A stretch of DNA of 36,396 bases, taken from NCBI GenBank assembly GCA_021157815.1, contig JAGGVT010000041.1, positions 1 through 36,396 on the forward strand, read 5' to 3'. A program made the translations under genes and the position numbers. This stretch comes from a bacterium (lineage in GTDB: Bacteria > JAJVIF01 > JAGGVT01). Below, in pieces: positions 9,410 to 16,825 of this stretch (positions are counted from its first letter, which is position 1; each line of letters starts with the position of its first letter). Below the pieces are notes generated by a model that saw only the letters and a list, made by a program, of their open reading frames with translations, was not told the origin of the DNA and searched no databases.

Positions 9410-10759
9410 ATGACCAAACCAAAAGACAAGACGCCAAGATGTTTCATATGCAACCGCACTCAAAGCGCTAATCGCAAGCTGGTTGGCGATCATGAAAGGA
9501 ACGTATATATCTGCTCGGAGTGCGTGCACCTTTGCATGAATACACTGAACCAGGAGTATATCGCTTCTCAGGCGGATCGCCCGTCAACATATGATTTGGA
9601 CAGGAAATCTCAAGCGGCGCAACCGGCAGGAGTAATGGACAACATTTCTCTTCTCAAGCCGGAAAAAATTAAGGATGAACTGGACAAGTATGTCATCGGG
9701 CAGGATTACGCCAAACGCACACTTGCTGTCGCGGTCTATAATCACTACAAACGAATTAAAAATTGCGCTTTGCGAGATTCAGATATTGAAATTCAGAAAT
9801 CGAATGTATGGCTGATTGGTCCGACAGGTTCAGGCAAGACCTACCTTGCGCAAACATTGGCGCATATTCTTGATGTTCCATTCGCGATTTCAGATGCCAC
9901 ATCCCTGACGGAAGCGGGTTATGTTGGAGAAGATGTTGAGAATATCGTTCTGAAACTATACCTGAATGCCGACCGTGATCCGGCTCGCACACAGGCAGGC
10001 ATTATTTATCTGGATGAGGCAGACAAGCTTGCGCGTAAAACCCATGACAATCCATCCATCACTCGTGATGTTTCAGGCGAGGGCGTTCAGCAGGCGCTTT
10101 TGAAAATACTTGAGGGAACAATAGCGAACGTTCCGCCGGAAGGCGGGCGAAAACATCCTGAGCAGGAATACCTGCGAATAGACACAACGAATATTCTGTT
10201 CATCCTCGGAGGCACGTTTCAGGGACTTGAGGATGTTGTCGCGTCAAGAATCAAGCACCAGTCGATTGGCTTCAGGCGGGATTCATCCGCGATAAAAAAG
10301 ATAAGCGACGCCGAGCTGATAAAGAATACGGTGCATCAGGACCTGGTTAAATACGGCTTTATTCCCGAGTTTGTCGGACGCGTTCCCATACTTGCGACAC
10401 TTGATCCACTATCGCAGGAAGACCTGGTGAAGATATTAATCGAACCGAAAAACGCTCTTTTAAAACAGTACACGGAGCTTTTCAATCTGGACAACTGCGA
10501 GTTTTCAATCAATGATGACGCCATCAAGCTTATCGCTAAAGAATCGATTAAGAGAGGTACCGGCGCGAGGGGTCTTCGTACAATACTTGAAAAGGTAATG
10601 CTTGATCCAATGTTCGATGTTCCGTCCCTCCCTGATGGAACGCGCATAACCATAAACAAACAGAACATCCTGGGCAAACCCGTGAAGATAAAACCCGCGA
10701 ACGCAAAGGGTGACAAGAAGAAGAAAAAGCCGGACATCAAACTTGATGAGGCAAGTTAA
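9410..10759 (+). CDS. clpX: ATP-dependent Clp protease ATP-binding subunit ClpX
   Basis: A 449-residue AAA+ unfoldase that recognises tagged substrates and threads them into ClpP. The N-terminal zinc-binding domain has Cys11, Cys14, Cys35 and Cys38. Walker A is GPTGSGKT (137-144), the pore loop is GYVG (170-173), Walker B is IIYLDEAD (198-205) and the [18 protein letters not shown] block is intact. An IGF tripeptide at 287-289 is the known ClpP-docking loop, supporting a real partnership with the upstream clpP. The C-terminal tail is Lys-rich ([12 protein letters not shown]) and longer than in E. coli ClpX (424 residues). The Walker B has EAD rather than the common EID. Cotranscribed with clpP (15-base gap). 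Confidence 0.96.
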   Translation: MTKPKDKTPRCFICNRTQSANRKLVGDHERNVYICSECVHLCMNTLNQEYIASQADRPSTYDLDRKSQAAQPAGVMDNISLLKPEKIKDELDKYVIGQDYAKRTLAVAVYNHYKRIKNCALRDSDIEIQKSNVWLIGPTGSGKTYLAQTLAHILDVPFAISDATSLTEAGYVGEDVENIVLKLYLNADRDPARTQAGIIYLDEADKLARKTHDNPSITRDVSGEGVQQALLKILEGTIANVPPEGGRKHPEQEYLRIDTTNILFILGGTFQGLEDVVASRIKHQSIGFRRDSSAIKKISDAELIKNTVHQDLVKYGFIPEFVGRVPILATLDPLSQEDLVKILIEPKNALLKQYTELFNLDNCEFSINDDAIKLIAKESIKRGTGARGLRTILEKVMLDPMFDVPSLPDGTRITINKQNILGKPVKIKPANAKGDKKKKKPDIKLDEAS

Positions 10760-11198
10760 TTTTTATATCTGCCATTTGGCATAGGGAATATTCGGCATCA
10801 AATCTCTTTAAGACTCCAAGCGGAAAGCTGAGCGTCGCGTGCATAGGATATACCTCCCCCATATCATATTTAATAACGCAATCCTGTCCCGCGATGCCAG
10901 TCTTTATGCATATTTCAGGGCAATAAATGATAAAATAAATCCAAAATTGTAGTGGAAAATAGATTGCGTCTCTGATATTCTTTTGCGCCCGTTTGACTTG
11001 TGAGTTGCTTTGGAATACATGCAAAAAGTCAAAAGGGCGTTTGTGAATGATGGTCACCGGGGTTGACTTGAATCACATTATCCGGTTTTAGATAAGTTAC
11101 AATTCGCTACATGAGACGGAGATTGGTTATTAATGCGTGCTGCGACGAAGTTATTAACGTGTCTGGAGATTTTGCGCTATCACTAAATGGAGACTGCC
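10760..11198. other. Gene-free stretch between clpX and dnaA
   Basis: No convincing gene. It contains an imperfect inverted repeat at 10986-11039: CGCCC plus TTGACTT on the left, AAGTCAA plus GGGCG on the right, with 2-base mismatched joints. A second TTGACT occurs at 11063-11068. These could belong to the dnaA promoter region, but no matching -10 hexamer at standard spacing is clear. Confidence 0.4.
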
Positions 11199-12662
11199 AT
11201 GGCGGAGTATAAAAAAGATTTTTGGAAAAACATACTAGAAAAACTATCCGGCAAGCTTCCGTCCGGGATTTTTGAAAATGTAATCCTGCAGGCAAAACCG
11301 GGAAATCCCGAAAATGGCAAATTGAAAATTTACCTTCCGTATGCGTACATGACCAGGAGAATTACGCAATCCGATAGAACAATTATTGAGAATGTGATAT
11401 CTGAAATGCTCAATACTCCCATTAAGGTTGAGTATTCGATAACCTCTGATAAAAGCAGTGTCCTTACAACGAAGCTGGCAATTTTAGCGCAGCAGACCAT
11501 AAGCAGCCGAAAAAAGCTTGTCAGGAAGAAGGGGAAAAACGGCGGTTCAAAATCAGGCTCCGGCGTTGGCGCTGGGAACGGGCATGGTAAAATCTCATCC
11601 GGTTCCGGTGATAATTACCCACGGCTCAAGTCATCATATACATTCGACAATTATATTGTTGGAGATTCCAATCGCCTGGTTCATGCCGCATCCATGGCAG
11701 TATCAGAATTGCCCGGCGGGAAATATAATCCTCTTTTTATCTACAGCCTGGTTGGCCTTGGAAAGACGCATCTTCTGCACGCAATAGCCCATAAAATTCT
11801 GGAGCTTCATCCTGAGAAAAAAATCCAGCTCACACATGCGGAGACATATACAACAGAACTAATTGAAGCCATCAACGACCCAGCAAAGTCGAGACGTTTT
11901 AGAAGCAAATTCAGGCATTGCGATGTTCTTCTGATTGATGACATTCATTTCCTTATCGGCAAGGATGCAACAAAGGAAGCGTTTTTCCATACGTTTAACG
12001 ATCTTTATGAAATGGGCAAGCAGATTGTTCTAACATGCGATCGTCATCCCCGGGAGCTTAGAACGCTTGAAAGCCGCCTTATAAGCCGTTTCCATCTTGG
12101 CTTGATAGTTGACATACAACGTCCGTCATACGAAACACGCCTTGCCATACTTACAAAAAAAGCATCACAAATCAGGCTGAATCTGCCAGCCGAGATACTC
12201 TCACTCTTTGCGTTATCCGTCCAGGGTTCCATAAGGTCGCTTGAGGGATGTCTCCAAGCGGTTCAACACAATGAGACGACTCTCAACAGAAAAATCACTC
12301 TTGATGAGGCGAAACAGATAGCGGTCGATTATTCCTATGATCGTGACCCGCAAACAAATCCGATAACGATAAAGGATATCATGGACCTTATCTGCCACCA
12401 TTATAGAATAACTCCGGAGGATTTAACCGGCAAGTCGCGCGAAAGCCGCCTGACGCATCCAAGGCATATTGGAATGTACCTGTCTCGAAAACACACATCC
12501 CTGACACTGAAAGATATAGCCAGGGCGTTCAAACGAAAAGATCATGCCACCGTATATCACGGAGCGAATAAAATAGATAACGGGCTGAATCTGGACGCCG
12601 TTCTCGCGCGTGAAGTTAAGTATATCGAGGATATTCTTCTTGGCAGAGCTCAGATGAAATAA
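11199..12662 (+). CDS. dnaA: Chromosomal replication initiator DnaA
   Basis: 487 residues. Domain I (1-90; FWKNILEKLSGKLPSGIFEN) and a Lys/Gly/Ser-rich linker precede the AAA+ domain. That domain has Walker A (YSLVGLGKTHLLHA, about 182-195), Walker B VLLIDDIHFL (from 243), sensor 1 TCDRHP, the ESRLISRF arginine-finger box and sensor 2 SIRSLEGCL. Domain IV has the DnaA signature HPRHIGMYLSRKHTSLTLKDIARAFKRKDHATVYHG for binding DnaA boxes. Odd: the first glycine of Walker A (normally YGGxGLGKT) is Ser, followed by Leu. ATG 11199 is chosen because GGAG lies 6 nt upstream; the in-frame ATG at 11187 has none. A DnaA-box cluster lies directly downstream. The neighbours are clpX and ddl, not dnaN, recF or gyrB. 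Confidence 0.96.
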   Translation: MAEYKKDFWKNILEKLSGKLPSGIFENVILQAKPGNPENGKLKIYLPYAYMTRRITQSDRTIIENVISEMLNTPIKVEYSITSDKSSVLTTKLAILAQQTISSRKKLVRKKGKNGGSKSGSGVGAGNGHGKISSGSGDNYPRLKSSYTFDNYIVGDSNRLVHAASMAVSELPGGKYNPLFIYSLVGLGKTHLLHAIAHKILELHPEKKIQLTHAETYTTELIEAINDPAKSRRFRSKFRHCDVLLIDDIHFLIGKDATKEAFFHTFNDLYEMGKQIVLTCDRHPRELRTLESRLISRFHLGLIVDIQRPSYETRLAILTKKASQIRLNLPAEILSLFALSVQGSIRSLEGCLQAVQHNETTLNRKITLDEAKQIAVDYSYDRDPQTNPITIKDIMDLICHHYRITPEDLTGKSRESRLTHPRHIGMYLSRKHTSLTLKDIARAFKRKDHATVYHGANKIDNGLNLDAVLAREVKYIEDILLGRAQMK

Positions 12663-12692
12663 TTTGGTTTGGGAGGACCAGGCGTTTTTTTT

Positions 12693-12717
12693 GCAGTCAG
12701 GATGCCCGCAGCACAAA
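12693..12717. repeat. Half copy of the GGATGCCCGCACCAC repeat family
   Basis: CAGGATGCCCGCAGCACAAA matches the right arm of the inverted repeats at 26018-26090 and 17969-18048. The left arm is absent here. Confidence 0.5.
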
Positions 12718-12741
12718 TTCGTACTGCCTAAAACGACTTGG

Positions 12742-12758
12742 GGGGCTATCGCCCCTTT
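12742..12758 (+). terminator. Weak terminator-like hairpin after dnaA
   Basis: GGGGC-TATC-GCCCC followed by only three T residues, 80 bases past the dnaA stop. The stem is GC-rich but the T tract is poor, so function is doubtful. Confidence 0.3.
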
Positions 12759-12820
12759 ACCAGCAATGATACAGAATCTCCCGGCTTTGAGGGATTATTA
12801 AAATATTGGGTTTTCTGTAT

Positions 12821-13058
12821 TGTGAATACAATGTGAATTAAGATTGATAAAGTGTGAATATATAAGGATTTATCCACAATGTAAAAATGCTTCTCAAAAT
12901 TATTCACAGACTTTTCACGTTAAATAACACAGGATTCACACGTTATTGAAATATCGAAATATCGCCTGACTCTTCTTTTTATGCTGGATTCCATACGTTA
13001 TTCACTTATTCACACCCCTTATTATTATAATTATTATCTTTTCTTATATATACAGTGT
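12821..13058. other. oriC: Candidate chromosomal replication origin (oriC)
   Basis: The gene-free, AT-rich stretch after dnaA holds three perfect TTATNCACA DnaA boxes on the plus strand: TTATCCACA 12870-12878, TTATTCACA 12900-12908 and TTATTCACA 13006-13014. Near matches are at 12998-13006 (TTATTCACT, abutting the third) and in reverse orientation at 12821-12829, 12832-12840 and 12853-12861 (TGTGAATAC, TGTGAATTA, TGTGAATAT). The last perfect box is followed at once by CCCC (13015-13018) and then TTA triplets (13019-13036, one TAA among five TTA). Its complement reads 3'-AAT repeated, the pattern of a DnaA-trio next to a GC clamp in the B. subtilis basal unwinding system. An AT-only stretch follows (to 13058). 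Box density plus adjacency to dnaA makes this the likely origin; function is inferred. Confidence 0.85.
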
Positions 13059-13108
13059 CTTTTTAACAACCATCCTTTGAAGAAATATCTTTGATAAATA
13101 AAAAATGG

Positions 13109-13129
13109 ATTCCGGGTCAAGCCCGGAAT
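13109..13129. repeat. Short inverted repeat of the GGATTCCGGG/CCCGGAATGAC family
   Basis: Arms ATTCCGGG and CCCGGAAT around a TCAAG loop, inside the context GGATT...AATGACAA. The same block recurs at 36367-36387. It sits inside a looser inverted repeat (CCTTTGAAGAAA at 13074-13085, TTTTTTCAAAGG at 13169-13180) on the ddl side of the origin. Confidence 0.6.
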
Positions 13130-13270
13130 GACAATAGTTTGCTTTTACTAAGAAAGCTTTAAAACATGTTTTTTCAAAGGCAAATTATTGATTTTTTGGC
13201 ACTAAAGCTGCATATTTTATCTATTCTGTTATGGTTTTAATGTTTGGAGAAATGAATAAAGGATAAGGCA

Positions 13271-14221
13271 ATGAAAATAATGACACTTATGGGGGGCCCG
13301 TCTCCTGAAAGAGAAATATCTATAACAAGTGGAAAAGCAGTAAGTGACGGGTTAAGGAGGCTTGGGCATGAGGTTCTGGAAGAGGATTTTTCAATAGAGA
13401 CATATGAAAATATTAGAAATCTCAAACCGGATTTGGTGTTTATAGTAATGCATGGAAGTCCCGGCGAGGATGGATCAGTTCAAGGCATGCTTGAAATACT
13501 CGGAGTGCCTTATACTGGTTCAGGAGTACTGGCATCATCGTTGTCAATGGATAAGGCAGCGTTAAAACGATTTCTTTCAGATTCGGATATCACAATGCCA
13601 TCCTGGTTTTGGGTGCCGGAATCAGCGGAAATAGATATTGCGATAAATCGCCTTGCCGCACAGGGGATGCTTTTTCCTGTGGTGGTGAAACCGACATCAG
13701 CCGGAAGCACCATTGGGATATCGATTGTAAAAGATGAGGATGAGCTTGAGGAAGCAATCCAAAACGCAAGGAAGATAAATCCAGATGCCATCGTGGAGCA
13801 ATTTATAAGCGGGAAGGAAGTTACAGTATCGATAGTTGGAAATGATAATCCGATAATTTTGCCGACACAGGAGATAATCGCGGAGGGTGGATTTTATGAT
13901 TATGATGCAAAGTACACTCCCGGCAAAAGCGAGCACGTTTTCCCACCGGATATTGCTCCGGCATCCATTTATAAGGCTGAGGAGATGGCTGAACGAGCTT
14001 ATATCGAGACCGGCTGCCTTGGCTTTGCAAGAGCGGATTTTATTATTGGTAACAACGGAGAACCATATTTCCTTGAGATGAACACAATTCCAGGAATGAC
14101 TGAAGTAAGTCTCGTTCCGGATTCCGCGCGCGAGCATGGATGGAGTTTCGATGAACTTCTCAAACGCATTGCTGAATACGCGCTTGAACATTTTTCATCG
14201 TCTGTGCGAAAGCAACATTAA
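13271..14221 (+). CDS. ddl: D-alanine--D-alanine ligase
   Basis: A 316-residue ATP-grasp enzyme that joins two D-alanines for peptidoglycan precursors in the cytoplasm. The start MKIMTLMGGPSPEREISITSG is the Ddl signature. HGSPGEDGSVQGMLE and PYTGSGVLASSLSMDK follow, then the ATP-binding strand FPVVVKPTSAGSTIGIS, the omega loop FYDYDAKYTPG and the metal site FARADFIIGNNGEPYFLEMNTIPGMT. The Tyr in the omega loop is typical of D-Ala-D-Ala rather than D-Ala-D-lactate ligases. The start has AAGGA about 9 nt upstream. It lies just past the candidate origin. Its TAA stop overlaps the stop of the convergent HTH gene in the sequence TTAA, leaving no room for a terminator between them. Confidence 0.95.
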   Translation: MKIMTLMGGPSPEREISITSGKAVSDGLRRLGHEVLEEDFSIETYENIRNLKPDLVFIVMHGSPGEDGSVQGMLEILGVPYTGSGVLASSLSMDKAALKRFLSDSDITMPSWFWVPESAEIDIAINRLAAQGMLFPVVVKPTSAGSTIGISIVKDEDELEEAIQNARKINPDAIVEQFISGKEVTVSIVGNDNPIILPTQEIIAEGGFYDYDAKYTPGKSEHVFPPDIAPASIYKAEEMAERAYIETGCLGFARADFIIGNNGEPYFLEMNTIPGMTEVSLVPDSAREHGWSFDELLKRIAEYALEHFSSSVRKQH

Positions 14222-14667
14222 ATCACAATATCCAGAGCGATAAAACGTGAGGCGATTTGATAAGAACCCGCGGGGACGTTCTTGAAAGTGAACCTTCCGT
14301 CAGCTTCGCTTCTGACACGCAAAGTTTTTTTTCGATCGGAAATCAGGCGAACCTGCACATTACCACAACGCCTGAGGTTTTTGTCGAGCAGGTATCCTGT
14401 CAGGTCGTTTTTTTTCGATTTTGCGGATTTCCTTTTTTCGATAATCGGGCGGGGTTCAATAATGAAAATATGTGCGACTTCCTTCGCGGGGAAAATCTCC
14501 TCGACGCTGACACCAAGCACAGACGCAATGGTTTCTTTCGAACTTTCAAAAGGAGCATGCTCACCGCGCTCTATACGGTGAATGGTTTTCCAGTTCAAAC
14601 CTGCTTCACGAGCGAGCCGCCACTTGGACATACCCTGTCGTTTGCGAATATCTCTAAGATGATTCAT
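14218..14667 (-). CDS. XRE-family HTH protein fused to a carboxypeptidase-regulatory-like domain
   Basis: 149 residues. Residues 1-60 are a Cro/cI-type helix-turn-helix (LRDIRKRQGMSKWRLAREAG, then NWKTIHRIERGEHAP and ETIASVLGVSVEEIFP). After a basic linker (KRKSAKSKKND), residues 88-149 look like a carboxypeptidase regulatory / Cna-B-type beta-sandwich: LTGYLLDKNLRRCGNVQVRL, then SEADGRFTFKNVPAGSYQI. Such domains are normally extracellular, so attachment to a cytoplasmic repressor is odd; it may act as a sensing or dimerisation domain. ATG 14667 has AAGGTGG about 9 nt upstream; GTG 14679 is an alternative. A near-consensus promoter (14774-14803) and a 16-bp palindrome in its leader suggest autoregulation. 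Target genes could include the divergent pseudopilins. Confidence 0.75.
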   Translation of the reverse strand: MNHLRDIRKRQGMSKWRLAREAGLNWKTIHRIERGEHAPFESSKETIASVLGVSVEEIFPAKEVAHIFIIEPRPIIEKRKSAKSKKNDLTGYLLDKNLRRCGNVQVRLISDRKKTLRVRSEADGRFTFKNVPAGSYQIASRFIALDIVI

Positions 14668-14734
14668 TTTTGAACCCACCTTGCATATTATTGATTTGCC
14701 ATATTATCCCTTTATTAAATAGCATCAAACGGAA

Positions 14735-14750
14735 AATAGTTGCAACTATT
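14735..14750. promoter_or_regulatory. Perfect 16-bp palindrome, candidate operator
   Basis: AATAGTTG followed by its exact complement CAACTATT. It lies between the -10 element and the start of the HTH gene, about 17-32 bases into the predicted transcript, a position suited to repression by the encoded protein. Confidence 0.5.
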
Positions 14751-14773
14751 CTATGCGGCAACAAGTAATTCAT

Positions 14774-14803
14774 ATTATATAGGATTTAATACAGGGATTT
14801 CAA
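14774..14803 (-). promoter_or_regulatory. Sigma70-type promoter of the HTH gene
   Basis: On the minus strand, TTGAAA (14798-14803) and TATAAT (14774-14779) are 18 bp apart, matching consensus at 5/6 and 6/6. The predicted leader is about 100 nt. Confidence 0.6.
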
Positions 14804-14834
14804 GTTAAATTTCGGAAAGGATTCCGGCAATTTC

Positions 14835-14855
14835 AATTTGTACCGGGTACAAATT
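14835..14855. promoter_or_regulatory. Perfect 10+1+10 palindrome, candidate operator
   Basis: Arms AATTTGTACC and GGTACAAATT around a single G. It sits between the minus-strand promoter of the HTH gene and a possible plus-strand promoter for the pseudopilins, so one bound dimer could influence both. Its sequence differs from the 14735-14750 palindrome, so they may have different binders. Confidence 0.55.
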
Positions 14856-14888
14856 AAATGAAGCAGGCGAGGGGTAGTTTTCCAGCAC

Positions 14889-14917
14889 TTGCGGTATATT
14901 GAATCAGGTGGTATATT
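14889..14917 (+). promoter_or_regulatory. Possible promoter for the pseudopilin genes
   Basis: TTGCGG (14889-14894) and TATATT (14912-14917) with a 17-bp spacer. The -10 is 5/6 and the -35 weak. If used, the leader before the first pseudopilin is about 370 nt and includes a hairpin at about 15167-15194 (ACTCTT/AAGAGT flanked by TTGC/GCAA). Confidence 0.3.
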
Positions 14918-15296
14918 AAGTGTAGATTATTAGATTTATAGCAGTAGCATTATTTTCAACATAGCAGAACGGTTCCTGACGATTCAGCCCATCCGCAGTA
15001 ATTATTTCAATCCATCATCTTGCGGATTTCATGGCTAAATTTCCGGTAACATCTTAGATATGCTGTCAATGCGATCGCGTTGATTTATGTGTGATTATTA
15101 TCTTAAGGAGTCCTTGCGGCAAAATGGACTTTACAACGAGTAGAAAATACTGTATCCTTTTAAACTTGCGTACTCTTATCGAAGAGTGCAAAAGGGGCAA
15201 GTATCATAATTTTTGTCCAAAGGAGTATCAAGAAAAGGAAATCCACATCAGTGGAATAAAATTACCCACTCTAACTTATAGGAAGGAGGTGAAATC

Positions 15297-16490
15297 ATGA
15301 AAAACAGGTTTCACAATCAATCTGGTTTTACCCTGATTGAACTGTTGGTCGTAATCGTAATCATCGGAATCCTTGCCGCGATTGCGCTGCCGAACTTTAT
15401 CAAGGCGCGTAACAAGGCGAGAGAAGCCGAGGTTAAATCGAACATCCACTCTGTCCAGCTGGCGCTGGAGCGCTATGCAACCGACAATGGAGGCGTTTAT
15501 CCGCCGTATCTTGTTGGTGGCGAGCGGGATTCAAACATCCTGTGGTGTTCGATTGACCATTTAGTCAACGGGACTTTCCCGAACGCTGACTGGCCCACAT
15601 TGTCATTTGCCAATTTCCCGCTCGGTATCACTCCTTATTCGATAGTTAAGCCGAAGGATATTAATGGCATTCCGAATGGGCCATACAATGGGTATGATGT
15701 TCTTAATGGCGACGCGCTTCTGTTCTACGGTTATCTTGCGCAGTATCCCAAGAATCCGTTCGCGCGCAAGGACTCCGGTCTCTGGAACGCCAATGCAATT
15801 GGCGGAACTGCAATGACCGGACTATTCCCGTACGGTGGACATCACGGTGACGTAATGTTTGATCTTGGCTTCGGATGGGGCGATGCTCCGCAGTCTGACT
15901 TCGTGCTTTACACGACGGAAAGACTCGAGGAGAACGACCCCGACGTGGTCGCTGATCCCGATCTGGACTCACCGGGTAACTTCTATTATCACCCGATGTT
16001 CTCGGATGGCATTCCGGTTTACTTCCACACCCAGCACCTGATAGAGTCCATTTTAGGCTCTGCAACCGCGCAGGGCATTTATGGTGAGGATGTAATGGGA
16101 TTCTATCTTTACGGTTATGGAGCGCCGGGAGATCGCGACAGTATTGTGGAAGGTGGGCAGGATATCTTTAACAGGATGCCTGCAGGATTTATTACTCAAT
16201 CACCAGAACCACCGTTCCCCGACTCCAGTAGCACTTTTGGTCAAATACCATACCATAACGTTGCTGGTGGAGAGCAGGAGCGAGTGCAGTGTACAGGTTA
16301 CAACTCATCAGAGTATGACCCGTACACAGGCGCGTATCCTGATGGAATCAACCCGAGAGATGCTGAAGAGCTTACATTCAAGAGTGGCTCCGACGGCATT
16401 CAGGACTGGGTGGTCATCGTTGTTGCGGCCGGTTCGGACTGCGCTCCGGATTATGTTCGCGACACGCTGGTCTATGGTGAGGCTAACTAA
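15297..16490 (+). CDS. Type IV pilin / pseudopilin-like protein with long C-terminal region (copy 1)
   Basis: 397 residues. A short positive leader (MKNRFHNQSG) ends in the prepilin peptidase site G10|F11, followed by FTLIELLVVIVIIGILAAIALPNF with the conserved Glu at mature position 5, the class III signal that anchors pilins in the inner membrane before assembly. The helix continues NKAREAEVKSNIHSVQLALERYATDNGGVYP, typical of GspG/PilE-like subunits. The remaining 320 residues (usual total 130-180) are a Gly/Asp/Pro-rich globular part with YLAQYPKNPF, PDLDSPGNFYYHPMFSDG and QDWVVIVVAAGSD motifs also found in the next gene. The start has a perfect AAGGAGGT (15283-15290). No assembly ATPase or prepilin peptidase is nearby, so the machinery must be encoded elsewhere. 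Confidence 0.85.
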   Translation: MKNRFHNQSGFTLIELLVVIVIIGILAAIALPNFIKARNKAREAEVKSNIHSVQLALERYATDNGGVYPPYLVGGERDSNILWCSIDHLVNGTFPNADWPTLSFANFPLGITPYSIVKPKDINGIPNGPYNGYDVLNGDALLFYGYLAQYPKNPFARKDSGLWNANAIGGTAMTGLFPYGGHHGDVMFDLGFGWGDAPQSDFVLYTTERLEENDPDVVADPDLDSPGNFYYHPMFSDGIPVYFHTQHLIESILGSATAQGIYGEDVMGFYLYGYGAPGDRDSIVEGGQDIFNRMPAGFITQSPEPPFPDSSSTFGQIPYHNVAGGEQERVQCTGYNSSEYDPYTGAYPDGINPRDAEELTFKSGSDGIQDWVVIVVAAGSDCAPDYVRDTLVYGEAN

Positions 16491-16825
16491 AGTCTCACTT
16501 CAGGGTTTTAAACTAGTTTATATAGATCGTGAAGAATCTCCCACGTTCGCTGGGGAAGGGCATAAGGGAGTAATGGCAATTTATACAAGACAGGATTCAC
16601 ACAAAATGCCAACTCCTCCGGACTCAAACGAACGGGTTTTTCAAAAGTTCAGTCAGGGAAAATAAATATATAACATTATCCTGAACCGGACAGGCGAATC
16701 GCCAGGGCAAAGAATCTTAATGATCGATCTCTTTCACTAGTATTATTTCTTAACTACTAAAAATGCCTAAAATCCAAACAGGATTTAGGGCCCTCTCCCT
16801 AATAGGGAAGGAGGTGAAAGAAGAT
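16491..16825. other. Spacer and leader between the two pseudopilin genes
   Basis: No gene is supported. Two hairpins precede the second gene: CCTAAAATCC/GGATTTAGG (about 16766-16789) and CCTC-TCCCT-AAT-AGGGA-AG-GAGG (16792-16814). The second pairs the ribosome binding site GGAGG and could lower or regulate translation. Confidence 0.4.

Noticed and set aside
10737-11057. 106-codon minus-strand ORF overlapping the end of clpX
   Set aside because: No domain, a mixed hydrophobic composition unlike its neighbours, and overlap with conserved clpX coding sequence. Probably chance.
15091-15300. 69-codon ORF ahead of the first pseudopilin
   Set aside because: It has no recognisable domain, its end covers the strong ribosome binding site of the pseudopilin, and its start has only a weak context. 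It is more likely leader sequence.
16670-16730. c-di-GMP-I riboswitch, suggested by AGGGCAAAG near 16706
   Set aside because: The second conserved segment (GACGCAAAGCC-like) and the expected paired arms are missing.
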